A stretch of 57,165 nucleotides of DNA, from contig JAZRPW010000050.1 of assembly GCA_045649405.1 (NCBI GenBank), positions 1-57,165 of the forward strand, read 5' to 3'. This DNA comes from RUG11462 sp045649405 (GTDB taxonomy: Bacteria; Bacillota; Clostridia; Oscillospirales; Acutalibacteraceae). Shown here piece by piece: positions 49,382 through 57,165 of this stretch (positions are counted from its first letter, which is position 1; each line of letters starts with the position of its first letter). Both the position numbers and the translations under genes were made by a program. The notes below the pieces were generated by a model. It saw only the letters and a list, made by a program, of their open reading frames with translations, was not told the origin of the DNA and did not search any database.

Positions 49382-50569
49382 TTATTTAACTTTAACTTTT
49401 TGTGTTTTACTCCAATTAGAGTAAGCTTTTTTAACCATTGCTCTTACTTGTACTTTGTATGTACCTTTTTTGAGCTTTTTGATTGCTTTTGTAACATTTT
49501 TCTTAGCAGTAAATGTTTTAACTGTCCATTTACCTTTAAGTTTATATCTTACTTGGAAACCAGTAGCGCCAGCAACTTTAGTATATTTAACTTTAAATTG
49601 CTTTTTGCCTGAAACCAATTTGAATTTTGGTACTTTTAATTTTAATTTAGCAATTGTTTTACCTTGTGCAAGCATACCGTCACAATCTGCACAGTATTTA
49701 TCGCCTGAGTAACCAGCTGCAAAATATGTAGCTGCTTTAGCGTTTTTGTACACAAATTTTACGTGTTGACAAGCTGTTTGTTGTGTAGGAGCTTGTGTTG
49801 GTGCTTGTGTAGGAGCTTGTGTAGGAGTTTGTGTTGGAGCTTGAGTTGGTGCTTGAGTTGGTGCTTGAGTTGGAGCCTCAGTTGGTTTATCTGTTGGCTG
49901 AATTGGAGCCTCAGTTGGTTTGTCTGATGGTTGAGTTGTTGGCTCAGTTGTTTGAGTTGGTTGAGTTGTTGGCTCAGCAGTAGTTGGCTCAGTTGTTTGA
50001 GTTGGTTGAGTTGTTGGCTGAGTTGAAGCCTCAGTTGGCTCAGTAACTGATGTGCCTGCAATATCTTTAACACAGGCAACACTACCATTTACAAAAGCAA
50101 TGTCTTCAAAAATATCATCGCCATCAACATTTATAACGCTCTTTCTGTCAGTGTCTTGTTTGAATTTAACATCATATGACGCCCAATCTGCATAAGCTAC
50201 TGTAAATGTAATATTAGCGATTGCACCATCATCAGTAAAGTTTTTTGTCAATGAATCATTAGAACTACCTTCAATTACCAATGTAAGAACATTGTTAGCA
50301 GCATTGTTAGTAATCAAAAAGAAGTCATTTGCTTTTTCAACTGAGTAAAAAGTAAGACCTTCAGCGTATTCAATTTCGATATTTGCGCCCCAGAAACCTG
50401 CGTTGTTAGAAACTGAAAGTGGAACAACTACTTCGCCTGCTTTAGTGCATCCAACAGAACCAAGAGTAAATGTCATGCCTTCAGCACTTGCTGGAACTGC
50501 AGCAACTGCAACTGAAACTAACATAACAAGTGCGAGCAATGCACCTAAGATTTTTTTAGAAATTTTCAT
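49382..50569 (-). CDS. Secreted cohesin-like protein with Pro/Thr/Gln repeats
   Basis: A 395-aa exported protein. Residues 1-29 form a signal peptide ending PASA. About 31-165 resembles a cohesin-type jelly roll (VVVPLSVSNNAGFWGANIEIEYAEGL, then YSVEKANDFF and GAIANITFTV). About 172-262 is low-complexity Pro, Thr, Gln, Glu and Ala, with repeated APTQ units encoded at 49777-50047. A Cys/His module (CQH, then CADC) and a FN3-like C-terminal domain (about 300-395, basic) follow. No dockerin, sortase motif or SLH domain is seen. It may bind dockerin-bearing enzymes or glycans, which is inference. It is monocistronic. Confidence 0.85.
   Translation of the reverse strand: MKISKKILGALLALVMLVSVAVAAVPASAEGMTFTLGSVGCTKAGEVVVPLSVSNNAGFWGANIEIEYAEGLTFYSVEKANDFFLITNNAANNVLTLVIEGSSNDSLTKNFTDDGAIANITFTVAYADWASYDVKFKQDTDRKSVINVDGDDIFEDIAFVNGSVACVKDIAGTSVTEPTEASTQPTTQPTQTTEPTTAEPTTQPTQTTEPTTQPSDKPTEAPIQPTDKPTEAPTQAPTQAPTQAPTQTPTQAPTQAPTQAPTQQTACQHVKFVYKNAKAATYFAAGYSGDKYCADCDGMLAQGKTIAKLKLKVPKFKLVSGKKQFKVKYTKVAGATGFQVRYKLKGKWTVKTFTAKKNVTKAIKKLKKGTYKVQVRAMVKKAYSNWSKTQKVKVK
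49777..50047. repeat. Short tandem repeats encoding Pro/Thr/Gln linker
   Basis: Degenerate 12-base units encode APTQ about eight times, next to longer PTTQPTQTTE-type units repeated twice. The array is in frame in the cohesin-like gene and is prone to length change by slippage. Confidence 0.8.
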
Positions 50570-50602
50570 AACAGTACCTCCATACTATTTCATTGTAAAT
50601 TA

Positions 50603-50631
50603 ATTATATATTAATACGCAACAAAAGTCAA
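50603..50631 (-). promoter_or_regulatory. Promoter of the cohesin-like gene
   Basis: Minus-strand TTGACT (50626-50631), 17-base spacer, TATAAT (50603-50608). GGAGG precedes the ATG. Confidence 0.75.
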
Positions 50632-50690
50632 TTCGTTTTTGCATTTTTGTGCATTTGCTTAAAAATTCTTCACAAAGTTGTGTAAATTGA

Positions 50691-52667
50691 CTAAATCAAT
50701 GTTAAAAGTTCTTTTTCATTAATGATTTTTACGCCTAAATCGGTCGCTTTTTTGAGTTTGCTACCTGCTTTTTCGCCGCAAAGCAAAATATCGGTGTTTT
50801 TTGAAACTGAATTTGTTACCTTTGCGCCAAATTCTTTCATTTTTTCGCCTAATTCATCACGAGAAAAATCTTCAAATGAGCCGGTAATTACAACAGTTTT
50901 GTTGAAAAATGGGTTGCTTTGGTCAATTTCTTTTTTCTCTAAAATTTCAAACTCAAGTTTTTTTGCAATTTCTACAAACTCTTCATAGTTTTTTGCCTGC
51001 TTAAACCAATTATAAATTTCATCATTCATAATTGTGCCAAAACCATCAATTGTTGTAAAGTCAAAACCCTCATCAATTGCCGTTTTAAACTCATCAAAAC
51101 TGCCAGAAAATCTGTTTGCAATGTCAAGCGCCGCATTTTTGCCAATTTGAGGAATGTTCATTGCCACAAGATAGTTTGAAAGGCGTGTGTTTTTGGCGTT
51201 TTCTATTGATTTTACAAGGTTTTCATAAGATTTTTCGCCAAAACCTTCGAGCGACACAATTTCATCTTTAAATTGCTCAATTTCAAAAATATCTTCTAAA
51301 TTTTTAATGAATTTTAATGCAATAAATTTTTTCAAAGTTGCCTCTGAAAGACCATCAATATTCATTGCTTGTTTTGAAACAAAATGAGTGAATTTTTTGA
51401 TTTGTCTGCCTGGGCAATCTTGATTTTTGCAGTACAAAACCTTGATAATTCTGCCTGATGAGTTGGTTTCACTAATACTGGTTTGCTCGCCACAAACAGG
51501 ACATTGTTTTGGAAATTCCAATGTGTAATTTTCTTTGTTTTTTGCCGACAAATTCTTTTCAACATGCGGAATAATCATATTGCGTTTTGAAACCAAAATT
51601 TCATCGCCAATTTCAAGGCACAAATCTTCAATAAAGGTCATATTGTGCAAAGACGCTTTTTCAACATTGGTATTGTCAATTTCAACCGCCTTGAATTCTG
51701 CAATTGGAGTCAACTGCCCTGTGCGAGAAATGTTCCAATCAATATTTTTCAACGTTGTTTCAAACTCAGGGTCGCCAAATTTATAAGCAATTCCATCTTT
51801 AAAATGATGAGAAGTTCTGCCTTGCGCTTTTGAAAATTTCAAACTGTCAAAGGTGAACACAATGCCGTCAATTGGCAAGCCGTTTTTGTTTGCAACTTCT
51901 TTTAACAAAAGAATTTTTTGCAAGATTTCTTCAACACTTGTTGTTTCATCAATTTTCTCAGTTGGCAAACGAGAAAATCCAAATTCAGCCAACAAATCTA
52001 ACCTTTGGAATTTGCTGTCAACCTCTTCAAGCCCTTCTAACACATTAAACGGGAAGAATGAAACACCACGTTTTGCGCAAATTTCTGAATCAAGTTGTCG
52101 CACCGAACCAGAAGCCAAATTTCTTGGTGTTGAATATTTATCTTCATCGTTTTCAAACTGCTCATTAATGCTGTCAAAGGTTGCAATATCAATAAACGCT
52201 TCGCCGGAAATGGTAATATCAATCTTTTGTTTTAATGTTTTTGGCACTGATTTAAACACCTTGGCGTTGTGGGTAATATCTTCACCGATTTCGCCATCGC
52301 CACGGGTTGACGCTTCAACCAAAACGCCATCTTTATAAACCATTTTAACAGTAAGACCATCAATTTTAAGCCCTAAATAGCCATTTGACTGTTGAGCCAT
52401 TGCATAAATATCATCCGCTGATTTTGTTTTTGCAAGTGAAAGAAGCGGAATGTTGTGAGCAACCTTTTTAAGTTCACTCATAACCTCATAACCTGCTCTG
52501 CGAGTTGGCGAATTTTCAAGAATGTAACCCGTTTTTGTTTCAAGTTCTAAAAGTTCGTCAAACAATGCATCATATTCAGCATCTGAAAGTGTTGGGTTGT
52601 TTTGGTTGTAATATTCATCACAACATTTATTAAGGTATTCTACCAAAAATTCTATACGATTTTTCAT
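50691..52667 (-). CDS. ligA: NAD-dependent DNA ligase (LigA variant)
   Basis: Joins nicked DNA using NAD. The 658-aa protein has domain Ia, the adenylation domain with the lysine K101 in KIDG, and the TRGDGEIGEDIT motif. A four-Cys zinc finger (CPVCG, then C and CPGRQ), helix-hairpin-helix repeats and a C-terminal BRCT domain (about 580-658) follow. The stretch before the active site (LSLAKTKS, LGLKIDG) differs from standard LigA (LSLxNAF, EPKIDG), so it belongs to a variant subgroup known in Clostridia. A second, standard ligA may exist elsewhere. It is monocistronic. Confidence 0.92.
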   Translation of the reverse strand: MKNRIEFLVEYLNKCCDEYYNQNNPTLSDAEYDALFDELLELETKTGYILENSPTRRAGYEVMSELKKVAHNIPLLSLAKTKSADDIYAMAQQSNGYLGLKIDGLTVKMVYKDGVLVEASTRGDGEIGEDITHNAKVFKSVPKTLKQKIDITISGEAFIDIATFDSINEQFENDEDKYSTPRNLASGSVRQLDSEICAKRGVSFFPFNVLEGLEEVDSKFQRLDLLAEFGFSRLPTEKIDETTSVEEILQKILLLKEVANKNGLPIDGIVFTFDSLKFSKAQGRTSHHFKDGIAYKFGDPEFETTLKNIDWNISRTGQLTPIAEFKAVEIDNTNVEKASLHNMTFIEDLCLEIGDEILVSKRNMIIPHVEKNLSAKNKENYTLEFPKQCPVCGEQTSISETNSSGRIIKVLYCKNQDCPGRQIKKFTHFVSKQAMNIDGLSEATLKKFIALKFIKNLEDIFEIEQFKDEIVSLEGFGEKSYENLVKSIENAKNTRLSNYLVAMNIPQIGKNAALDIANRFSGSFDEFKTAIDEGFDFTTIDGFGTIMNDEIYNWFKQAKNYEEFVEIAKKLEFEILEKKEIDQSNPFFNKTVVITGSFEDFSRDELGEKMKEFGAKVTNSVSKNTDILLCGEKAGSKLKKATDLGVKIINEKELLTLI

Positions 52668-52695
52668 AAAAACTCCTAATTAATTTTCTATTATA

Positions 52696-52724
52696 ATTTT
52701 AACACAATTATTATTTGTAGTCAA
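52696..52724 (-). promoter_or_regulatory. Promoter of ligA
   Basis: Minus-strand TTGACT (52719-52724), 17-base spacer, TAAAAT (52696-52701). Confidence 0.7.
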
Positions 52725-52803
52725 CTTTTGTTTAAAAAAATATGTGTTGTCGCAACAAATATGCACATACTAATTTTATAAATTTAAAAGGAAGGTTTTT
52801 ATT

Positions 52804-53769
52804 ATGAAAATCAAAAAAATATTTTCGATTTTAATTTGTATTTGTTTGGTTTCGATGTTTACTTCTTGCGCAAAACAAACACAAGAAACAAAAACAGCAA
52901 AAATTACAATTGCTTATCAAGGTGGTATTGGTTATGCGCCTGTGCATATTTTAGAGGCAAAAAATTTAATTGAAAAAAATTATGATGGTGAAGTTGAGGT
53001 AACTTTTCAAAAGTTAGACTCTGGTGCAGACATTAACACAGGTATTATTGGTGGCACAATTGACATTGGTTGTATGGGTGTTGGTCCTGCAATTTCTGCT
53101 GTGTCTTCAGGTGTTCCTGCTAAAATTCTTACAAACCTTTGCTCGCAATCTCACGGTCTTATGACATCTGACAAAAACATTAAAACTTTAAGCGACATTA
53201 AAGACGAGCAAATTGCGCTTGTAAACATTGGCTCTTTTCAACACATTTTGCTTGCAATGGCTGCCGAAAAAGAATTAGGCGATGCTCACGCACTTGACAA
53301 AAACATTGTTAAAATGGCGCACGCCGAAGGTTTTGCAGCGCTCGAAGGTGGCACAGTTAAACTTCATTTAACATCTTCTCCTTTTATTAACCGTGAAAGA
53401 GAAAATGAAAAATACACCGAAATTAAAGCCGTTAATGAAATTTGGCCAGACGGCAACTCTTTTTTAGTTGCGCTTTGCAACACAAAAATCCAAAAAGAAA
53501 ATCCTGAACTTTTTGAAACAATTTCAAAAGCGTTTGAACAAGCAATTGAATTTATTAACACCGACAAAAAAGGCGCCGCCGAGATTGTTGCAAAATATCT
53601 TGAACAAGACACCGAAACAACACTTGCTGACCTTTCAGACAAAAGCAGCAGTTTCTTTGGCGAGTTAAAAGGCGTTGGCGATGTGGCAGACTTTATGTTC
53701 AAAGCAGGTTTTATTGAAACTAAAGTGAATTTTGACGATATTAAATTCGAAAATGTTAAAGGTAATTAA
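52804..53769 (+). CDS. ABC transporter substrate-binding lipoprotein (SsuA/NMT1 type)
   Basis: A 321-aa lipoprotein with a signal peptide ending in a lipobox-like FTSC (Cys near residue 22). The mature part is a periplasmic-binding type II fold of the NMT1/SsuA/TauA group: TIAYQGGIGYAPVHILEAKNL, then GTIDIGCMGVGPAISAVSSGVPAKILTNL. Known ligands of the group are alkanesulfonates, taurine, nitrate and thiamine precursors; the sequence does not decide. It is first in a three-gene operon. A TGTTG/CAACA palindrome (52745-52757) lies upstream. Confidence 0.9.
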   Translation: MKIKKIFSILICICLVSMFTSCAKQTQETKTAKITIAYQGGIGYAPVHILEAKNLIEKNYDGEVEVTFQKLDSGADINTGIIGGTIDIGCMGVGPAISAVSSGVPAKILTNLCSQSHGLMTSDKNIKTLSDIKDEQIALVNIGSFQHILLAMAAEKELGDAHALDKNIVKMAHAEGFAALEGGTVKLHLTSSPFINRERENEKYTEIKAVNEIWPDGNSFLVALCNTKIQKENPELFETISKAFEQAIEFINTDKKGAAEIVAKYLEQDTETTLADLSDKSSSFFGELKGVGDVADFMFKAGFIETKVNFDDIKFENVKGN

Positions 53770-53772
53770 CTT

Positions 53773-54552
53773 ATGAAAAAGTACCAGAAATTAGCTTTGC
53801 AAATTGGATTTGTAGTTGCTGTACTGCTCTTTTGGGAGTGGTACGCAAACTACCGCTCAATTATGGCTTTTCCAACACTTTCTGAAATTGGCAAAACACT
53901 TTACACCGACATTTTTGGTGCAGGTGCCAGACCAATTTTAAAATACTTAGGCAAGTCTTTGGTTTTAATTGGGCAAGGTTTGTCAATTGGCATTTTGCTT
54001 GCGTTTTTGTTTTCAGGACTTTCGGTTGCAAGCAAAGTTTTCAATGTTATTTACAATCTTATTGTTTCAATTTGCGACCTTTTGCCTGCCGTGGCACTTA
54101 TGCCAATTTTGATGATAACACTTGGTGCAACCGACACAACAATTATTGTGCTTGTTGTTCATTCGGTTGTTTGGCCAATGTCACGAAACATTATTGAAGG
54201 TTTTAAATCAGTGCCACAAATGCACATTGAGTCTGGCAAAAACATTGGGCTTCATGGCTTCTCTCTTGTTTTTGGAATTTACATTCCTTGCGCTTTTGCA
54301 TCAATCATTGCTGGTCTTCGAGTTGGCTGGGCAAGGGCTTGGCGAGGACTTATTTCTGCCGAAATGATTTTTGGCGCAGCATCTGCAGCCGGCATTGGCA
54401 CCTATATCAACAACGCACGAACAATTTGGCTTAACTACTCAAGTGTTTATGCGGCACTTGTACTTATTATTATTGTTGGTGTCATTGTTGAATATGTTAT
54501 TTTTACTAATCTTGAAAAATATACCGTTAGAAAGTGGGGTATGATTAGATGA
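53773..54552 (+). CDS. ABC transporter permease (SsuC/TauC type)
   Basis: A 259-aa inner-membrane permease with about six helices and the BPD_transp_1 EAA loop region (GFKSVPQMHIESGKNIG). The following GLRVGWARAWRGLISAEMIFGA segment is typical of SsuC/TauC. It starts 3 bases after the binding-protein stop and overlaps the ATPase by 4 bases (ATGA), so the three are translated together. Confidence 0.92.
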   Translation: MKKYQKLALQIGFVVAVLLFWEWYANYRSIMAFPTLSEIGKTLYTDIFGAGARPILKYLGKSLVLIGQGLSIGILLAFLFSGLSVASKVFNVIYNLIVSICDLLPAVALMPILMITLGATDTTIIVLVVHSVVWPMSRNIIEGFKSVPQMHIESGKNIGLHGFSLVFGIYIPCAFASIIAGLRVGWARAWRGLISAEMIFGAASAAGIGTYINNARTIWLNYSSVYAALVLIIIVGVIVEYVIFTNLEKYTVRKWGMIR

Positions 54553-55319
54553 GTTTTTTGCAAATTGAAAATTTGACCAAAAGTTATGCAACACAAAACG
54601 GTGTTAACACAATACTTCAAAATTTGAATTTAGAAATTGAAAAGGGTGAATTTGTCTGTATTTTGGGTCCTTCTGGTTGTGGAAAATCCACCCTTATTCG
54701 TTGCATTGCAAGTTTTGAAGATTATGACGGCGTAATTAAATCTAACGGCAAAATTGTGACAAAGCCCGACACCGACAGAATTATGGTTTTTCAAGATTTT
54801 AATCAGCTTTACCCTTGGAGAACGGTTGAAAAGAACATTCAATTTCCACTAAAGCTAAAAGGAATTAAAGACAAAGAAACCTTGAAAAAAATTACTGACA
54901 GCGTGCTTAAAAAGGTTGATTTAGATGGAGCGCAAAAACTTTATCCACACGAACTTTCAGGTGGAATGAAACAGCGTGTTGCAATTGCAAAAGCACTTGC
55001 GCTAAAGCCAGATGTTATTTTAATGGATGAGCCGTTTGCAGCTCTTGATGCTATGACACGAAACAATTTGCAAAAAGAACTTTTGAAACTTTTTGCAAAA
55101 GAAAACATTACAATTATTTTTATTACTCACAACATTCAAGAAGCAATTGTGCTTGGCACAAGGGTGATGTTAATGAGCAAAGAAGGAAAGTTTATTATAG
55201 ATAAAATTAACCCGCTTGAAAAACCTTGCTCACCTTCAACAAAAGGTTACGGCGAATTGTGGGACTTGTTTTCAAAAGCACTTTATGCCGAGAATGCAAG
55301 AAAAAAAGTCACTCTTTAA
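54549..55319 (+). CDS. ABC transporter ATP-binding protein (SsuB/TauB type)
   Basis: A 256-aa ATPase. Walker A is GPSGCGKST, with Q-loop MVFQDFNQLYPW, signature LSGGMKQR, Walker B VILMDEPFAALD and switch His in FITHN. The QDFNQLYPWRTV sequence fits the nitrate/sulfonate/taurine subfamily. Its last codons form the 5' arm of the terminator at 55301-55333. Confidence 0.93.
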   Translation: MSFLQIENLTKSYATQNGVNTILQNLNLEIEKGEFVCILGPSGCGKSTLIRCIASFEDYDGVIKSNGKIVTKPDTDRIMVFQDFNQLYPWRTVEKNIQFPLKLKGIKDKETLKKITDSVLKKVDLDGAQKLYPHELSGGMKQRVAIAKALALKPDVILMDEPFAALDAMTRNNLQKELLKLFAKENITIIFITHNIQEAIVLGTRVMLMSKEGKFIIDKINPLEKPCSPSTKGYGELWDLFSKALYAENARKKVTL

Positions 55320-55333
55320 AAGAGTGACTTTTA
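55301..55333. terminator. Bidirectional terminator containing the ABC ATPase stop codon
   Basis: AAGTCACTCTT and AGAGTGACTT with a 4-base loop and T-rich flank. The TAA stop (55317-55319) falls in the loop region. Confidence 0.8.
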
Positions 55334-55339
55334 TATTTT

Positions 55340-55792
55340 TTAAAATCCATAAAGCCAACTTGAAGGCACCAAAAATGTGTAAGGCGCTGTGGCAATTGCA
55401 ACTGTTAAAGCAAACTTCTTTCTTTGCACTTCATCAAGGTCTTTAAATGAAAATTTGTAGTTGAAAAGATAGAGCAAACCTGCGCTGATAAGCAAAACCG
55501 GTATTGTTAAATACCACTCATCACCCATTGAGCTAATGCCGGCATACATAAACCCTAACATAAGCACAAATCCAACAATGTCTGCTAAAAAGCCAAAAAG
55601 ATAAACCTTTAAAATATGCTTTTTGTAAAACTCTTTTTTGTTTGCCATTTTCAAAACAGAAGCGCAAATCAAAATAACTGCTGAGTCAACAGCAAAATTG
55701 CCCACAAGACAGATTACAAAAATTATTGGGCTTACAAGCCAAAACATCCACAAAGGAAAAAACACGTTATATAATTTTGTATCTTTTTTCAT
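55340..55792 (-). CDS. Small multi-pass membrane protein, family not recognised
   Basis: About 150 aa from the ATG at 55792, which follows GAGGT; the frame to 55819 is unlikely. Four membrane helices are predicted (about 10-30, 35-52, 65-90, 98-115), with a FSFKDLDEVQRKKFALT amphipathic stretch before a last hydrophobic segment. I know no function. It starts 4 bases after the kinase-like gene and is probably co-expressed with it. Confidence 0.78.
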   Translation of the reverse strand: MKKDTKLYNVFFPLWMFWLVSPIIFVICLVGNFAVDSAVILICASVLKMANKKEFYKKHILKVYLFGFLADIVGFVLMLGFMYAGISSMGDEWYLTIPVLLISAGLLYLFNYKFSFKDLDEVQRKKFALTVAIATAPYTFLVPSSWLYGF

Positions 55793-55796
55793 AATG

Positions 55797-56855
55797 TTAC
55801 CTCGCACAGTCTTCAACAATTTTTTTCATTTTGTCCCAATTTTTGTCCATTTCTTCAACAAGTTTGAATTGGGTTCTGCATCTATCAAGATTATGCTCAG
55901 GGTAGGCAGTTTTGAAGTAAACATCGCCCTGCAAATAGTCGGTCAAGAATCTCATGCCACATTCAATTGTCATCATTCTTGCGCCTTCTGGCATTAACTG
56001 AATTTCTTCAAAACTAAGTTTATTATCGCAACCTTTAATAAAGCCCTTTGCAAAAATTTCAAACTTTTCTAAATCAAGTTGAACTTTAGTCAAATCTTTC
56101 TCATCTTCGGTGGCTGTGTTTGCGCCATATCTAATTGCATCACCAAAATCGGTTACTGAAAAACCTGGCATAATTGTGTCTAAATCAATTACACAAACTG
56201 CGTGTTTTGTTTCATCATCAAGCAAAACGTTGTTTGATTTTGTGTCATTATGTGAAACACGAGTTGGCAAAACGCCCTGTTCATTTGCCTTTATAAGCAT
56301 ACCGAAAAAGTCTTTGTTTTTGTGAACAAAATCAATTTCTGCTGCCACTGTTTTGGCTCTGCCACAAACATTTTCTTCGACTGCGAGTTTGAAATTTTCA
56401 TAACGTTTTGGGGTGTTGTGAAAATCAGGAATTGTTTCATAAAGACAGTTTGCATCAAAGTCGGTTAACATGCTTTGAAAGTTGCCAAAAGCCACGGCAC
56501 ACTCAAAAAACTCCTCATTTGTAGGGTTGTCAACGCCACTACAGTTGCCAACAAACTCATAAACACGCCAAAAGTTGCCCACAGCGTCTTTATAATAAAA
56601 TTTATTGTCTTTTGTTTTTAAAAAGTTTAAAATTTGGCTTTTGTTTTCGGTTTTTGACTTCAAATGCTCTGAAACCTTGCCAATGTTAAACATAATTTTT
56701 TCCGGCTCTTTAAAAGCAACAGAGTTTATTTTTTGCAAAATGTATTTTTCATTTTGAGCAACAACTTTGTAAGTAGAATTTATATGTCCACTACCAAATG
56801 GTTCGCACTCTTTTACATCATTAACATTAAACTGTTCTAATATTTTTTCAAACAT
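55797..56855 (-). CDS. Aminoglycoside-phosphotransferase-fold sugar kinase (N-acetylhexosamine 1-kinase-like)
   Basis: A 352-aa protein from the ATG at 56855, placed after AAAGGAAAG; the frame to 56939 has no site. The APH/choline-kinase fold shows GSGHINSTYKV, then the catalytic loop VSHNDTKSNNVLLD and the metal motif VIDLDTIMPG with DFGDAIRYGAN. These last motifs match N-acetylhexosamine 1-kinase (NahK) proteins, which phosphorylate GalNAc/GlcNAc at C1. Related family members act on other sugars or choline. No lacto-N-biose phosphorylase gene is in the window. Confidence 0.85.
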   Translation of the reverse strand: MFEKILEQFNVNDVKECEPFGSGHINSTYKVVAQNEKYILQKINSVAFKEPEKIMFNIGKVSEHLKSKTENKSQILNFLKTKDNKFYYKDAVGNFWRVYEFVGNCSGVDNPTNEEFFECAVAFGNFQSMLTDFDANCLYETIPDFHNTPKRYENFKLAVEENVCGRAKTVAAEIDFVHKNKDFFGMLIKANEQGVLPTRVSHNDTKSNNVLLDDETKHAVCVIDLDTIMPGFSVTDFGDAIRYGANTATEDEKDLTKVQLDLEKFEIFAKGFIKGCDNKLSFEEIQLMPEGARMMTIECGMRFLTDYLQGDVYFKTAYPEHNLDRCRTQFKLVEEMDKNWDKMKKIVEDCAR

Positions 56856-57006
56856 TTTTAACTTTCCTTTGGTTTTATTAACATTATTATACCAACTTTT
56901 CTCACTCTTTGCAAGAGCAAAAAACACACCCACCATCATTCTAATCGAATTAACCCGAGACGCTAGAATCTTTAAGACGTTTAGCTAAAGACAACATGAA
57001 AGAACG

Positions 57007-57037
57007 AAAAAAAGGAGTGCTTAAAGCACTCCTTTTT
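57007..57037 (-). terminator. Terminator of the right-edge gene
   Basis: GGAGTGC/GCACTCC stem with a 5-base loop and T5 on the minus strand, 5 bases after the stop at 57042. The same stem sequence is used after ftsH. Confidence 0.85.
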
Positions 57038-57041
57038 GTTT

Positions 57042-57165
57042 TTACCATTTATCGTTCTCGTATGGATCGTATTTGGTAGGTTCAGTTGGTTTAACTGTTG
57101 GGTCTGTTACATCTTCTTCTGGAGATGAAGCAATGATATCAAGAGATTCATATTTTTCTAATTCT
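57042..57165 (-). CDS. C-terminal tail of a gene cut by the window edge
   Basis: An open minus-strand frame enters from the right edge and stops at TAA 57042-57044, giving 40 residues rich in Glu, Asp, Pro and Thr (SSPEEDVTDPTVKPTEPTKYD, ending ENDKW). It is followed by a proper terminator, which supports a real gene end. The composition suggests an extracytoplasmic or disordered tail. The protein itself cannot be named. Confidence 0.65.
   Translation of the reverse strand, partial: ELEKYESLDIIASSPEEDVTDPTVKPTEPTKYDPYENDKW

Noticed and set aside
49759..50088. Minus-strand 109-codon frame rich in Leu and Gln
   Set aside because: It is an alternative frame of the APTQ repeat array in the cohesin-like gene; its apparent regularity comes from the repeats.

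Overview
The window is AT-rich and carries Gram-positive features throughout: consensus TTGACA-17-TATAAT promoters, AGGAGG ribosome sites, the dnaX-gdpP-rplI-dnaB-tilS-ftsH block, RqcH, and secreted FN3, cohesin-like and Thr-rich-linker proteins. It suggests an anaerobic, saccharolytic member of the Clostridia, probably an uncultured Oscillospirales/Ruminococcaceae-type gut bacterium. This is an inference from gene content; no marker in the window settles the species. There are no rRNAs, tRNAs, CRISPR arrays, transposases or prophage genes.

Region by region. 1-2116: the start of a large secreted multimodular protein that runs off the left edge, then a small palindromic repeat element. 2117-10960: a minus-strand housekeeping operon read SRP RNA-dnaX-gdpP-rplI-dnaB-tilS-ftsH, with one strong promoter before the SRP RNA and one terminator after ftsH. 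11009-17963: a second minus-strand run (DUF421, DUF4363, trmK, nif3-like, rqcH, a 58-aa DUF4250 gene, and a secreted GH24 lysozyme with SH3 and six FN3 repeats). 18334-23388: a sugar-derivative catabolic cluster (ThuA-like, two Gfo/Idh/MocA oxidoreductases, a TIM-barrel isomerase) with a divergent AraC regulator and an odd array of four small hairpins inside it. 24009-25921: a nucleoside hydrolase and PfkB kinase pair behind a tandem palindromic operator.

25922-35262: an orphan ABC ATPase, then storage/oligosaccharide metabolism: GH13 neopullulanase-like enzyme, glycogen/maltodextrin phosphorylase and a GH94 cellobiose-phosphorylase-like enzyme. Between them lies a G5/3D-domain cell-wall protein whose long upstream region contains WalR-box-like repeats and other inverted repeats. 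35262-42822: an SCP2-like protein with a Lys/Ala tail, a nucleotide-sugar-type epimerase, cysK with an NSS-family transporter, a compact XRE-regulator/zinc-ribbon/membrane-protein module with two matching operators, then HlyIII and DegV, and a DUF1836 regulator.

42826-57165: Fe-S assembly (nifS-nifU-TSCPD protein), a DUF5050 surface protein, an electron-bifurcating lactate dehydrogenase set (EtfB, EtfA with a fused [4Fe-4S] domain, FAD dehydrogenase), a secreted cohesin-like protein with Pro/Thr/Gln repeats, a LigA variant, an SsuABC/TauABC-type ABC transporter, a sugar-kinase-like protein with a small membrane protein, and the C-terminal tail of a gene cut by the right edge.

Taken together the genes describe a fermentative cell that takes oligosaccharides through phosphorolytic enzymes, may use lactate by flavin-based bifurcation, and displays several modular secreted proteins. 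The least explained items are the XRE/zinc-ribbon module (39292-40472), the hairpin array (20197-20283), the non-AUG start of ftsH, and the regulatory region at 31131-31449.
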